Origin: Actinoplanes flavus | GTDB taxonomy: Bacteria > Actinomycetota > Actinomycetes > Mycobacteriales > Micromonosporaceae | DNA length: 64,000 bases | Assembly: GCF_017592555.1 (NCBI RefSeq) | Contig: NZ_JAGFNS010000036.1 | Location: 1 to 64,000 of the forward strand | Reading direction: 5' to 3' | In this document: positions 17,292 to 26,505 of the stretch, piece by piece | How positions within the stretch are numbered: position 1 is the stretch's first letter | Layout: every line of letters starts with the position of its first letter | The notes under the pieces: model-generated | What the model was told of the DNA's origin: nothing | Databases searched by the model: none | Seen by the model: the letters and a program-made list of their open reading frames with translations, nothing else | Position numbers and translations under genes: made by a program

Positions 17292-18379
17292 CGCCTCGTC
17301 CAGAGTTGGTTGGGGGCATGGGTGCAGGTCCAGAGGATGACCGGGGTGCCGTTGGCGGAGTTCTGGCCGCTGACGTCCAGGCACAGGCCCGACTGCGCGT
17401 TGCGGATCGTGCTGCCCGACGTGAACGTCCACCTCTGATTGGTGGCGCCGCTGCAGGCCCACAGCTGCGCCTTGGTGCCGGCCGTGGCACCGGTGGGCGA
17501 GTCGAGGCACCTGCCGAGCGACTGGAGGGTCTGGCCGTCGTAGGTCCACCGCTGGTTCGTGGCGCCGCTGCAGTCCCAGATGATCGGCTGGGTACCGTTG
17601 GCGGTGCTGCCGTTCGGTACGTCCAGGCAGCGTCCGGAGGCGGTGCCGACCAGTGCCCCGCCGGTTCCGGTGACCGGGTCACCGAGCGAGCCGGGGACCG
17701 ACCGTAACGCCGCGTACCAGGTGGCGGCCATCTTGTCGTAGCCGCCGGCCGTCGGGTGGACGCCGTCGATCAGATCGGCGGTGGTGAGCGCCGCGTGCAT
17801 GTCGACGAGGTGGACCCGCGTGCCCTTGCTCTGCACGATGCCGGGAAGGGCCGCGTTGAAGGTACGGGCGGCCGCCTCCTGCCCCCCGTTGGCCAGCGGG
17901 ATGATGGTGGCCACGAAGACGTCGGCCGACGGTGCGGCGGCGGTGATGCGGTCGATCAGGGCGGACAGCCGGCCCGGCGCGCCGGCCACGTTGTAGTTCT
18001 GCAGGATGTCGTTGGTGCCGATGTGCAGCAGCACGGTGCGCGGGGTGGTGGTGCGCAGCCAGCCGCTGATGTTGGCGTCGATCTGATCGATGCGCCAGCC
18101 GGGGTGGCCCTCGTGGTCGTGGTCGCCGAGAACGGCCGGCCCGTTGAACTGGGATCCGACGAGATCGACCCGGTATCCGGCGGCCGCCGCGCGCTGCCAC
18201 AGGCCTGTCCGGTAGCCACCGGGCACCTGGGTGCCTTCGGTGATGGAGTCGCCGAGCGGCATGACGCGGGTGCCGCCGTTGGACTCCGCGGACGCCGGAC
18301 CGGCTCCGGCCATCACGCCGGCGGCGGCCATGATGATCGTGAGGGCGGCTACGAGCGGCGACCGTCTTCTGCTGGGCAT
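17288..18379 (-). CDS. Secreted SGNH/GDSL esterase (CE3-like) with CBM13
   Basis: 363 residues. Signal peptide about 1-31; SGNH hydrolase about 36-235 with block I MPLGDSITEGTQ (nucleophile Ser), block III LLHIGTNDIL (Gly-x-Asn), and block V DLIDGVHPTAGGY (Asp/His). A CBM13 beta-trefoil follows (about 238-363, three CLD...NQRW repeats). In a hemicellulose operon the likely role is acetylxylan esterase, removing acetyl groups so that the GH enzymes can act. It is the first gene of the leftward four-gene operon; GAGGAGGC precedes ATG 18379. Lipase-type activity cannot be excluded. Confidence 0.85.
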   Translation of the reverse strand: MPSRRRSPLVAALTIIMAAAGVMAGAGPASAESNGGTRVMPLGDSITEGTQVPGGYRTGLWQRAAAAGYRVDLVGSQFNGPAVLGDHDHEGHPGWRIDQIDANISGWLRTTTPRTVLLHIGTNDILQNYNVAGAPGRLSALIDRITAAAPSADVFVATIIPLANGGQEAAARTFNAALPGIVQSKGTRVHLVDMHAALTTADLIDGVHPTAGGYDKMAATWYAALRSVPGSLGDPVTGTGGALVGTASGRCLDVPNGSTANGTQPIIWDCSGATNQRWTYDGQTLQSLGRCLDSPTGATAGTKAQLWACSGATNQRWTFTSGSTIRNAQSGLCLDVSGQNSANGTPVILWTCTHAPNQLWTRR

Positions 18380-18416
18380 GGGGATGCCTCCTCGACGAGC
18401 GGGGGAACCGAGGGTC

Positions 18417-18430
18417 TGTTATCGCTCACA
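18417..18430 (-). promoter_or_regulatory. LacI-type operator before the SGNH operon
   Basis: On the minus strand the site reads TGTGAGCGATAACA, very close to the lac-type operator half-site pattern around a central CG. It lies 38 bp upstream of the SGNH start, where a bound repressor would cover the promoter or leader. The regulator gene is not in the window. Confidence 0.6.
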
Positions 18431-18469
18431 CCACTGCCCATGAGGCAGCTGACGACGCGCCACCCGGCC

Positions 18470-18483
18470 TGAGAGCGCTAACA
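18470..18483 (+). promoter_or_regulatory. LacI-type operator, second copy
   Basis: TGAGAGCGCTAACA, with AGCGCT as the symmetric core, is the same class as the sites at 18417 and 18764. Together they suggest a single LacI-family regulator bridging both promoters. Confidence 0.55.
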
Positions 18484-18763
18484 CCTGGTTCGGAAGGTTG
18501 CCAGGATGTTTCGAGACATTCAAGAGGTCTTTTGCCGTCATTCGAAAAGGCGATTTCTGTTATGTCGGCCGGCTCCACATGGTCGCCGCCCGGGAACAGC
18601 TCGCGGAGGCCCTCCGATGGCACGACGACCCATCGCTCGGCGACCGGCCCGACTCCCTCATCCCCGGCCTCATAACAGAAATGTTGCCCCGAGAATGGAA
18701 AACGGCGCTGGATATTGACTCCTTGAAATGTCGCCGAACGTTCTGACACCATGCCTGCACGCG

Positions 18764-18777
18764 TGTGAGCGTTCTCA
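18764..18777 (+). promoter_or_regulatory. LacI-type operator before the ricin-GH43 gene
   Basis: TGTGAGCGTTCTCA is 43 bp upstream of the GH43 start. Five of seven positions match symmetrically about the central CG. It corresponds to the site at 18417 on the other side of the control region. Confidence 0.55.
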
Positions 18778-18819
18778 ACCTGACTCATCCCCGCGTCCAC
18801 CCATGTTGAGGAGTTGACG

Positions 18820-20871
18820 ATGAAGGCCGCATCCCCACGGCGCCGCCGATGGCGTACCGCTCTGGCCGCGATGATCCTGCTCGCCGGCGGCGGAGCCGTC
18901 GCGGTGACCGCGTCCCCGGCGTCCGCCGCGACGATCGACACCAGCGCCTCCTACGTGCTGGTCAACCGCAACAGCGGCAAGGCTCTCGACGTCTACAACC
19001 TGTCCACCGCCGACGGTGGCCGGATCACCCAGTGGACACGCAACGACCAGGCGCAACAGCAATGGCAGTTCGTCGACTCCGGCAGCGGCTACTACCGGCT
19101 CCGGTCGAGGCACTCCGGCAAGGTGCTCGACGTCTCCAACATGTCGACCGCCGACGGCGGTTCGATCGTGCAGTGGACGGACAACAACACGACGAATCAA
19201 CAGTTCAAGATTGAGGACGTCGACGGCTACATCCAGTTGATCAACCGCAACAGCGGCAAGGCCGTCGAGGTGCAGGGCGCATCGACCGCCGACGGCGCGA
19301 ACATCGTCCAGTACTCCGACTGGAACGGCGCCAACCAGCAGTGGCAGCTGGTCCGGATCGGCGGCTCCACGTCACCCACCGGCACCTTCACCAACCCCGT
19401 GGTGTGGCAGGACTTCGCCGACGGCGACATCATCCGGGTCGGGGACGCCTACTACTGGTCGGCGTCGACCATGCACTACTCGCCGGGCGCGCCGATCCTG
19501 CGCTCGTACGACCTGGTGAACTGGGAGTACGCCGGGCACTCGGTGCCGCGACTGGACTTCGACTCGACGGCCTACGACCTGTCCGGCGGCCGGGCGTACG
19601 TCAAGGGGATCTGGGCGTCGGCGTTCAACTACCGGCCCAGCAACGGCACCTACTACTGGCTGGGCTGCACCGAGTTCAACCGCACCTACGTCTACACCGC
19701 GTCGGCGGTCGACGGCGCCTGGAGCAAGAAGGCCCGGATCAACAACTGCTACTACGACGCCGGGCTGCTGTTCGACAACGACACCCCCTACGTGGCCTAC
19801 GGCAACGGCACGATCAGTGTCGCGCAACTGTCGGCCGACCTGACCTCCCAGGTGCGGGCGCAGACCGTCTACACCACCCCGTCGACCATCGGCACCCTCG
19901 AGGGCGCCCGGATGTACAAGCGCGGCAACTACTACTACATCTGGCTGACCCGTCCGGCGAACGGCCAGTACGTGCTGCGCTCGACCAGCCCGTGGGGCCC
20001 GTACGAGCAGCGTCAGGTCCTTCTCGATCTTCCCGGCCCGATCTCCGGCGGCGGCGTCCCGCACCAGGGCGGACTGGTGCAGACCCAGAACGGTGACTGG
20101 TGGTACATGGCGTTCACCGACGCCTTCCCCGGCGGCCGGGTGCCGACACTGGCCCCGATCACCTGGAGCAACGACTGGCCGGTACTGACCACGGTCAACG
20201 GCCGATGGGGCGCCACCTACCCGAAGCCGAACATCAGCACCACCAGGACCGTGCAACCGATGATCGGCCCGGACACGTTCACCGCCACCACGCTCGGCCA
20301 CCGCTGGGAATGGAACCACAACCCCGACACCAGCCGGTTCAGCGTCGGCAACGGACTGCGGCTGTCCACCGCGACGGTGACCAACGACCTGTACAACGCC
20401 CGCAACACCCTCACCCACCGCATCCAGGGACCGGCCTCCACCGCCACCATCGAGCTCGACTACTCATCGATGGCCAACGGTGACCGCGCCGGCCTCGCCA
20501 TGCTGCGCGACTCGTCGGCGTGGATCGGCGTCCGCAAGGACAACGGCGTCACCCGCGTGTCGATGACCAACGGCCTGACCATGAACTCGAGCTGGGCCAC
20601 CACCGGCACCGGCACCGAGGCGGCCGGCGCGACCGTCACCGGGGGCCGCATCTGGCTGCGGGTCACCGCCGACATCCGGCCCGGCTCCGGACGGACCGCC
20701 ACCTTCTCCTACAGCACGAACGGCACCACGTTCACCACCCTCGGCCCGGCGTTCACGTTGAACAACGCCTGGCAGTTCTTCATGGGCTACCGCTTCGGCA
20801 TCTTCAACTACGCCACCAGCGCGCTCGGCGGCGCCGTCACCGTCAACCGCTTCGACCTGACGGCACCCTGA
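18820..20871 (+). CDS. Secreted GH43 hydrolase with N-terminal ricin-type lectin and C-terminal beta-sandwich
   Basis: 683 residues. Signal peptide about 1-37; ricin B-lectin-like domain about 38-185 with three repeats (LVNRNSGKALDVYN, LRSRHSGKVLDVSN, LINRNSGKAVEVQG, each followed by a QQW/QQF motif). The GH43 catalytic propeller (about 190-470) has the base Asp in DFADGDIIRVGDAYYW and the acid Glu in TLEGARMYK. The C-terminal concanavalin-like domain (about 482-683) is typical of beta-xylosidase/arabinofuranosidase GH43 members. ATG 18820 has GAGGAG six bases upstream; the in-frame TTG at 18814 is less likely. It probably acts with the divergent operon on substituted xylan. Confidence 0.9.
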   Translation: MKAASPRRRRWRTALAAMILLAGGGAVAVTASPASAATIDTSASYVLVNRNSGKALDVYNLSTADGGRITQWTRNDQAQQQWQFVDSGSGYYRLRSRHSGKVLDVSNMSTADGGSIVQWTDNNTTNQQFKIEDVDGYIQLINRNSGKAVEVQGASTADGANIVQYSDWNGANQQWQLVRIGGSTSPTGTFTNPVVWQDFADGDIIRVGDAYYWSASTMHYSPGAPILRSYDLVNWEYAGHSVPRLDFDSTAYDLSGGRAYVKGIWASAFNYRPSNGTYYWLGCTEFNRTYVYTASAVDGAWSKKARINNCYYDAGLLFDNDTPYVAYGNGTISVAQLSADLTSQVRAQTVYTTPSTIGTLEGARMYKRGNYYYIWLTRPANGQYVLRSTSPWGPYEQRQVLLDLPGPISGGGVPHQGGLVQTQNGDWWYMAFTDAFPGGRVPTLAPITWSNDWPVLTTVNGRWGATYPKPNISTTRTVQPMIGPDTFTATTLGHRWEWNHNPDTSRFSVGNGLRLSTATVTNDLYNARNTLTHRIQGPASTATIELDYSSMANGDRAGLAMLRDSSAWIGVRKDNGVTRVSMTNGLTMNSSWATTGTGTEAAGATVTGGRIWLRVTADIRPGSGRTATFSYSTNGTTFTTLGPAFTLNNAWQFFMGYRFGIFNYATSALGGAVTVNRFDLTAP

Positions 20872-20873
20872 CC

Positions 20874-20918
20874 CCGGAGGACCGGTCGCCGAACCGAACC
20901 CGGCGGCCGGTCCTCCGG
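20874..20918. terminator. Bidirectional hairpin terminator
   Basis: CCGGAGGACCGGTCGCCG at 20874-20891 pairs with 20901-20918 with one mismatch and a 9-base loop. It lies between the convergent GH43 and GTPase genes. Confidence 0.8.
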
Positions 20919-20957
20919 CAGATCACGGCTTGATGCCGCTCACCCCGGCCGGTCCGG

Positions 20958-22541
20958 CTACCGCGCCGGGGTGAGGAGGCGCTCGCCCTCGGACACGGCC
21001 TCGCGGAGCCGGCCGACGAGCTGGTGCAGGCTCTCGTCGAGGTCGGCGCGGTCGCTCGTCGCGGCGACGATCTCGTCGCGCAGCTCGTCGACGTACGGCT
21101 GCCAGACGTCGAGGGCGTGCCGGGTGCAGGCGTCGGCGAGCTGTCGCCGTCGGTCGGCCGCCGCCCGGTCCTCGTTCGTACGGGCGCGGTCCGCCCGGTA
21201 GTCGTCGAAGATCTTCGCCGCGTACACGACGAGGGGAACCGCGGCCTCGACGGTGCCGAGGTGCCGTCCCAGCCCTTCGGCCGCCTTGGCGGTGCGGGTC
21301 TTCTTGCCGGCGAGCGGCCCGGCCGCGTCGGTCATCGCCTTCAGTACGCCGACCAGCATCGGCCCGACCGAATCGACACGTCCGGCGAGGCCCTCGGACG
21401 GGGTCGCGGTGCCGCCGGATTCGAGGGTGGCGACCAGGGAGGCGAAGTCGGTCCAGGCGGGGTGGGCGTGGTCGCGCTCGGTGGACTTGCGCACCGACTG
21501 CCGCAGCCGCTGGAGGCGCAGCTCGTGCTTCTCGAACCACTCCCCGAGCGCACGCTGGATCTCGGCCTGAATCTCGTCGGCGCCGGAGGCCGGGTTCCCG
21601 GCGCGGCGCAGCACCTCCTCGACGAGACCGTCGAGGCCGGCCCGGGCGGCGCGGTCGATGGCGTCGAGTTCGTTCTCCGACGCCCGGCGGCGGTTGCGGC
21701 CGCTGGTGGCGACCTCGGCGCGTACCGTGTAGTCGGCCAGCTGCCGGCGCAGTTCGGTCACGGTCTCGTCGAGGACCGCCGTCCAGTAGCGTTGCCCGGC
21801 GGCGTGCCGCCATCCGGGCAGGTCCGACGAGGACACCGCGCCGAGAGCGTCGGTCAGGTCCGTCATACCGTCCCAGGCGCGGTAGGCGTCCCAGGTCTCC
21901 GGGCCGAGATCGGTGTAGGAGCCGGCCAGTCCGAACGGGTCCGGCGCCACCACGTACACCGGGGTCGAGTCGCCGATCGTCAGCTGCTGTCGCAGTTCAG
22001 CGACCTTGCGAGCGGTCAGTTCCCGGTACGCGGCGAGCCCGTACTCCGGGTTCACGCCCGCCTCGTCGAACCGGGAGATCACGATCCACAGCGTTCCCGC
22101 GGGCCACTCCCGGGTGATCAGCTGCTGGAGCTGGTCGTGGTCGGCGGTCGCGAGTTGCGGGGTGAGCACGAGCACGCCGACGTCCGTGAGATCGACCGCC
22201 GCCAGAGCCTCGCGCGTGTTGTTCTGTGCCCGGATGTCGGACCCGCCGACCGAGAATCCGGGGGTGTCACGGACGATGCACCCGCCGACCTCGACCCCGT
22301 TGACCTCGAAGGTCTCGTGCCGCGCGCTGATGGTGAGCCAGGCGGGCGCCGTGCCGCCGGTGTCGGCGATCAGCCGGCGCAGCAGGGAGCTCTTGCCGGT
22401 GTCGTAGGACCCGAAGAGGGTCACGACCGGCTTGTCCAACCGCTGGAAGGCGTCCCAGGCGGCGCCGTACTCGCCGGCCAGCGACCCGCCCGGCAGCCGG
22501 TCCAGCCAGTCCCGCACCGCATCGATGTCGACCACGGTCAC
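20958..22541 (-). CDS. Dynamin-like large GTPase (second gene of the operon)
   Basis: 527 residues. The N-terminal G domain has a P-loop GSYDTGKSS (44-52), G3 motif DTPG (92-95), and a candidate G4 block SRFDEAG. A long helical region with heptad-like charge follows (GRNRRRASENELDAIDRAAR, then LGEWFEKHELRLQRLRQSV). This layout matches bacterial dynamin-like/IniA-type GTPases, which act in membrane remodelling or membrane stress. The helix-rich tail would form the stalk. GTG 22541 overlaps the stop of the upstream giant GTPase gene (GTGA 22538-22541), so the two products are made together and probably assemble. Confidence 0.8.
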   Translation of the reverse strand: MTVVDIDAVRDWLDRLPGGSLAGEYGAAWDAFQRLDKPVVTLFGSYDTGKSSLLRRLIADTGGTAPAWLTISARHETFEVNGVEVGGCIVRDTPGFSVGGSDIRAQNNTREALAAVDLTDVGVLVLTPQLATADHDQLQQLITREWPAGTLWIVISRFDEAGVNPEYGLAAYRELTARKVAELRQQLTIGDSTPVYVVAPDPFGLAGSYTDLGPETWDAYRAWDGMTDLTDALGAVSSSDLPGWRHAAGQRYWTAVLDETVTELRRQLADYTVRAEVATSGRNRRRASENELDAIDRAARAGLDGLVEEVLRRAGNPASGADEIQAEIQRALGEWFEKHELRLQRLRQSVRKSTERDHAHPAWTDFASLVATLESGGTATPSEGLAGRVDSVGPMLVGVLKAMTDAAGPLAGKKTRTAKAAEGLGRHLGTVEAAVPLVVYAAKIFDDYRADRARTNEDRAAADRRRQLADACTRHALDVWQPYVDELRDEIVAATSDRADLDESLHQLVGRLREAVSEGERLLTPAR

Positions 22542-25500
22542 TCGTTCCTCCCCGTTGTGCCCGTCAGTTCGTCCGCGGCCGTGATCAGGGCCCCGGCCGT
22601 CCCGGCCCGCGTTCTCGCCGAGTCGATCTCCGCCTGCAGGGACGTCTCGCGGTCGAGGTGTACGCCGAGCAGCGCCTCGAGTTCCCTGATCTGCTGTTCC
22701 AGGTACCCGACGGGACCGTCGCCCCGGTCACCGCGCATGATCTGCTCGACGAGCCCGGCGGCCGCCTCGTCGATCTCTCGCAGGGCCGAGTCCTGCTGGT
22801 CCTTGTGTTTGCCGTCCTTGTGTTTGTCGTTGGCCATCATCGCCACGTCGGCGGCGGAGGCGACGAGCCCGAGCACGAATCCGGCCCGGGCGACCCGGGC
22901 GGCGCCGGTGACCGCGCCCCACGGCTTGAAGGTGTGGCCGAAGTACTTGCCGATGGCGTAGACCGCGTCCCGGGTGCCGAGCGCGTTCACCAGCGGCGCC
23001 ACGGCGCCCGCGACATTGCCGGCGCCCGAGGTCACGCTCTCGTACCAGGCGTTGCCCTTGGCTTCGAACTCGGCCGCGAGTTCCGGAGCGACCTGGAGTT
23101 CGGCGGCGCGCATCTCACGTCCGATCGCGGACATGTGGTCGCTGTACCACTCGTCCAGCCGGTGTGCCGCGTCGGCCAGGTAGCGTTCGAGGTCGGCTTC
23201 GAACTCCGGGGCCTTCCACCAGGACTGGACGAGGTCCTCCAGCTTCTTGACGTCCTTGCGTTCGATCTTCACGACCGTGGACTTGGCCGCCACCAGGTGG
23301 CGGTCCACCGTGCGGCGGGCGGCCTCACGCAGCGAGTTCTCCAGGATCACGGCGTCCTTCACCGCGGCCCGCACGGTGGCGATCACCGGTTCCGAGCGGC
23401 GCATCTCCTTCTCGGCGTCGGCCTGTGCCTGCTCCAGCGCGTGCCGGCGCCGTTTGAGGCCGGTGACGGCCGTGTCGAAGGCGGCCGACGACGACGCGAC
23501 GGACAGCCGCTCGTCGCCGAGCCCGGAGATGGTGCCTGTCAGCGCTGCCACGCCGTCCCACAGACGGTTCTCGTCGAAGGCGGCGGCCTGCGCCCCGGGA
23601 GCGGCTCCGACCAGGCCGAACGGGTCGCCGGAGAGGCAGTGGATCCGATCGGGCCCGATCTCGACGCCGCGGGCGGCGAACGCGGTGCGCAGTTCCTCGC
23701 GTTTGCGGTCCTGCAGGTTGAGGAACGCGCCGGGTTCGGCGAGCGGGTTCATGCCGAGTTCGTCGCACCGGTTGATGAGGAACACCATCCGGGCGCCCTT
23801 CGCGGCGATCGTCTCCGCGCCGCGCGCCAGATCCTCCAGCATCGCGGTGTCGCCGACCAGCAGGTTGATGTGGACGACGACGAACACCAGCGCGGCCTCG
23901 ACGATGGCCTCGTACGCGATGGTGTCGTGTTCGCCGTGTCCGCTCTGCAGGCCGGGCGTGTCCACGAGGTCGAACCCGCCGAACGGGTAGCGGGTCGTGG
24001 ACACGGTCGCGGGCGTGGCCCGGATGTCGATCGCCGCGGGCGCCTCCCGGCCGCTGTCCACCATGATCCGGCGCACCAGCGACGACTTGCCCGAGTTGTA
24101 GTCACCGAGGACGACGAAGGCGGGCTTCGCCCCGTCGACGCGCCAGAAGGCTCGTACGATGTCGAACAGCTCCGGGTCGTGCCGGGCGGCTTCCTCGAGG
24201 CCGGCCCGCCACGACCGGATGGCCGCCGCCGACGGAGTGTTCCACGCCGTGGCCAGCGCGCGCGTCAGCCGTTCGTGGTCCTGTCGACGGCGCTCGGCGT
24301 ACCGTTGCCGGAGGGTTTGATCGATCTGCGCCGGCCGGTGCGGATCCGTTGCCGACTCCAGCCAGTCCTCGCCGAGGAACAGGCGGGTCACGTCGGCCGT
24401 GGTGGCGCCCATGCGGCGCTGGGCCCGTTGCAGGACGTCGGCCACCGCGGGCGCGGGCGCGATCGCACCGGCGTGGGTGCGCAGGTCGTCGATCAGCCGG
24501 CCGATCCGGGCGCGAGCCGTGCGGAGCTCGATCGCGGTACGCAACGTCCCGGCGACCGCGGGACCCAGCAGCGTCCACGCCGCTTTCCGGCTCTCGGCCA
24601 CGAGCGAGTCCTCGTAACCGCCGAACGTCTCGTCCACCGCACGATGGCCGGCCACGGTGGCCTGGGATCTCGCCTCCCGTGCCCGTTCGGCTTCCTCGTC
24701 GCTCATCTTCTTGCCGAAGTACTGCTGGACCTGGCTCACGATCCCGACGCCCACGGCCGTCGCGCCGATCACCCAGCCCACCGGGTTCGACAGCAGGAGC
24801 GCGGCGAGCGGCACGGCGGCGGCGCCCAGGCCCAGCGCGATGCCCGACCCTTTGACGACGTCACCCATGACGCCGCTGCCCTCGCCACCGAGGATGGTCG
24901 CGGCGTGCGACACCGTCATCGCGTTGCCGGTGGACTCGAAGCCCACCGCGACTTCCAGCTCACGGTGCAGGAACTCCCCGCGGTCGGCCCACACGGCCGC
25001 CACCGCGGCGCCGACGGCGTCCTCGTCGAACACCGCCGCGATGAACTCCGACTCCTCGACCGCCCGTTTCTCGGCGAACGCCGTGCGGATCAGCTCGTCC
25101 ACGCCGGCCTTCGCCTGCCGGCGGCATCCCGCCAGGTGGGAGGCGGTGAGATGCCGGACGAAGCGGTCCAGCGTCCCCTGAGGCGGTGACGTGTACGGGA
25201 CTCCCCGCGCCACCTCGGACACCCCGGCCAGGTCCGCGCTGAGTGCCGCGTCGTGCAGCCACGCGGCCCGTTCGGCGTCGTCCGGGTAGCCGAGCACGGC
25301 GAACAGCGACTCGACGTCACGTTCGAGAGATTCCGCCTCCTGGTCGATCGCGGCCGCCAGATCCTCGAGTTCGCCGATTCCCCGTTGGCATCGCGACCGC
25401 ACGTCCTGGCGCAGCGCGGCCAGCCGGAGATCGGCGGCGCCCTCCTCGACCAGGTGGGCCATCAGGCGCTCCAGCGTCCCGAAGTTCGACCAGCGTTCGA

Positions 25501-26308
25501 GGTACTCGATGCCGAAGGTGTCGCGTTCGAAGGCGAGCCCGTCCGCGGCCACCCCGCGGAAGGGGGTGGCGGCGCGGGCGAAAAGGGCCCGCTGGCTGTG
25601 GATCGCGACGATCGGCGTCTCCGGCAGCCCGATCTCCACCAGGTGGGTCCGGATGTTGTCGGCGTGCTGCCGCACCTGCTCGGACAGGTTCCGCCGCAGC
25701 GGCGGCACCACCCGCGCGGGATGGTGCCACTGCGCGTTGCGGGAGTTGAGGACGGCCACCGCCGGTTTGCCGTAGTCCCTGATCCAGGCGGCGATCTTGG
25801 TGAACTCCATCGCCTGCTGGGACTGGGAATCGAAGCACAGCAGCACGACATCGGCGATCTCGACCGCCCGGCGCGCCTTGGCCTCGAGACTCTCGCGGCT
25901 CTCGGTGCGTCCCCAGCCGTTGATGCCGGGGGTGTCGTAGAGCCGGCAGTTGCGCCACTCGACGGCCTGCACCTCGGTGGTGCAGTCACTTTCACCAGGA
26001 GAGACGTACGACCCGTCGAGTCGGCCGAACACCGACAGCAGGGTGCTCTTGCCGACCCCGGTACGCCCGAAGAACGCGATGTTGAACGACGCGAGCGACT
26101 CCCGCTCACGATCCAGGTGGCTTCGCAGGCGCGCCGGGAACGCGGCGGTGAAGTCGTCCAGCCGGGCGACCAGGGCCGATGACCCCGGGCTCCCCCGCTG
26201 CCCTTGCGCGAACGCGCGCCCCAGTTCGCCGGCGACCTCGTCCAGACGGGCCAGCTCGGCACGCCCCTGCTCGACGGCCGACCGGACGGCATCCTCGAAC
26301 GACACCAT
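22538..26308 (-). CDS. Tandem double dynamin-like GTPase
   Basis: About 1,256 residues from ATG 26308; GTG 26305 or an upstream TTG are alternatives. The first G domain has P-loop GRTGVGKST (81-89) and DTPG (125-128). A hydrophobic hairpin (about 485-526, [20 protein letters not shown] and WVIGATAVGVGIV) is a likely membrane-insertion paddle. The second G domain has P-loop GDYNSGKSS (735-743), DTPG (783-786), and NRCD as the G4-like motif. Charged helices and a KHKDGKHKD segment follow. Two G domains in one chain recall the fused bacterial dynamin DynA and the IniA/IniC pair. The role is likely membrane protection or fusion; anti-phage membrane surveillance is a possibility inferred from DynA. 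Confidence 0.82.
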   Translation of the reverse strand: MVSFEDAVRSAVEQGRAELARLDEVAGELGRAFAQGQRGSPGSSALVARLDDFTAAFPARLRSHLDRERESLASFNIAFFGRTGVGKSTLLSVFGRLDGSYVSPGESDCTTEVQAVEWRNCRLYDTPGINGWGRTESRESLEAKARRAVEIADVVLLCFDSQSQQAMEFTKIAAWIRDYGKPAVAVLNSRNAQWHHPARVVPPLRRNLSEQVRQHADNIRTHLVEIGLPETPIVAIHSQRALFARAATPFRGVAADGLAFERDTFGIEYLERWSNFGTLERLMAHLVEEGAADLRLAALRQDVRSRCQRGIGELEDLAAAIDQEAESLERDVESLFAVLGYPDDAERAAWLHDAALSADLAGVSEVARGVPYTSPPQGTLDRFVRHLTASHLAGCRRQAKAGVDELIRTAFAEKRAVEESEFIAAVFDEDAVGAAVAAVWADRGEFLHRELEVAVGFESTGNAMTVSHAATILGGEGSGVMGDVVKGSGIALGLGAAAVPLAALLLSNPVGWVIGATAVGVGIVSQVQQYFGKKMSDEEAERAREARSQATVAGHRAVDETFGGYEDSLVAESRKAAWTLLGPAVAGTLRTAIELRTARARIGRLIDDLRTHAGAIAPAPAVADVLQRAQRRMGATTADVTRLFLGEDWLESATDPHRPAQIDQTLRQRYAERRRQDHERLTRALATAWNTPSAAAIRSWRAGLEEAARHDPELFDIVRAFWRVDGAKPAFVVLGDYNSGKSSLVRRIMVDSGREAPAAIDIRATPATVSTTRYPFGGFDLVDTPGLQSGHGEHDTIAYEAIVEAALVFVVVHINLLVGDTAMLEDLARGAETIAAKGARMVFLINRCDELGMNPLAEPGAFLNLQDRKREELRTAFAARGVEIGPDRIHCLSGDPFGLVGAAPGAQAAAFDENRLWDGVAALTGTISGLGDERLSVASSSAAFDTAVTGLKRRRHALEQAQADAEKEMRRSEPVIATVRAAVKDAVILENSLREAARRTVDRHLVAAKSTVVKIERKDVKKLEDLVQSWWKAPEFEADLERYLADAAHRLDEWYSDHMSAIGREMRAAELQVAPELAAEFEAKGNAWYESVTSGAGNVAGAVAPLVNALGTRDAVYAIGKYFGHTFKPWGAVTGAARVARAGFVLGLVASAADVAMMANDKHKDGKHKDQQDSALREIDEAAAGLVEQIMRGDRGDGPVGYLEQQIRELEALLGVHLDRETSLQAEIDSARTRAGTAGALITAADELTGTTGRNE

Positions 26309-26465
26309 GTCTGAGGTCAACTCGTCATCACTTTCCGCAGGCGCCCGGTCGTCTGTCGCCGCCGATCCTAGGTCACCGTCCTCCGGCCGCCGCCTCAGCG
26401 GGATCGTCGGCCGGCTCCACCGTCCGACCTGCGCCCCGCGTGGCCCCGCGAGGCCCACCTGGCAC

Positions 26466-26501
26466 GCGAAAGCGGATGCCGTGCTCCGGCATCCGCTTCG
26501 C
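26466..26501 (-). terminator. Hairpin terminator after the GH10 gene
   Basis: Arms 26466-26481 and 26487-26501 (GCGAAAGCGGATGCCG with CGGCATCCGCTTCGC) pair fully apart from one bulged A, around a 5-base loop. It lies immediately downstream of the leftward xylanase stop. Confidence 0.8.
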
Positions 26502-26505
26502 GTGT

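Larger units (their letters stand above)
18380..18819. promoter_or_regulatory. 440-bp divergent control region of the hemicellulose locus
   Basis: This region separates the leftward SGNH operon from the rightward GH43 gene and holds no convincing gene. It has three LacI-type operators (18417-18430, 18470-18483, 18764-18777). A perfect 12-bp inverted pair, ATTTCTGTTATG at 18553-18564 and CATAACAGAAAT at 18671-18682, continues into GGCCGG. There are also two mirrored 40-base elements: CTTGAA-TGTC-CGAA-C-TCCTGGCA on the minus strand (about 18528-18490) and a similar series on the plus strand (about 18722-18757). Each faces its own gene, as expected for matched promoters under one regulator. Confidence 0.7.

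Noticed and set aside
18498-18746. 82-codon frame in the divergent control region
   Set aside because: No ribosome site, overlaps the inverted repeats and promoter-like elements; better explained as regulatory DNA.
21024-22961. Long plus-strand frame opposite the GTPase genes (645 codons)
   Set aside because: Antisense shadow of two well-supported GTPase genes; composition is Arg/Gly/Val-rich noise typical of reverse frames in high-GC DNA.
22658-25189. 843-codon plus-strand frame
   Set aside because: Antisense to the tandem GTPase with P-loops and DTPG motifs; no recognisable motif of its own.
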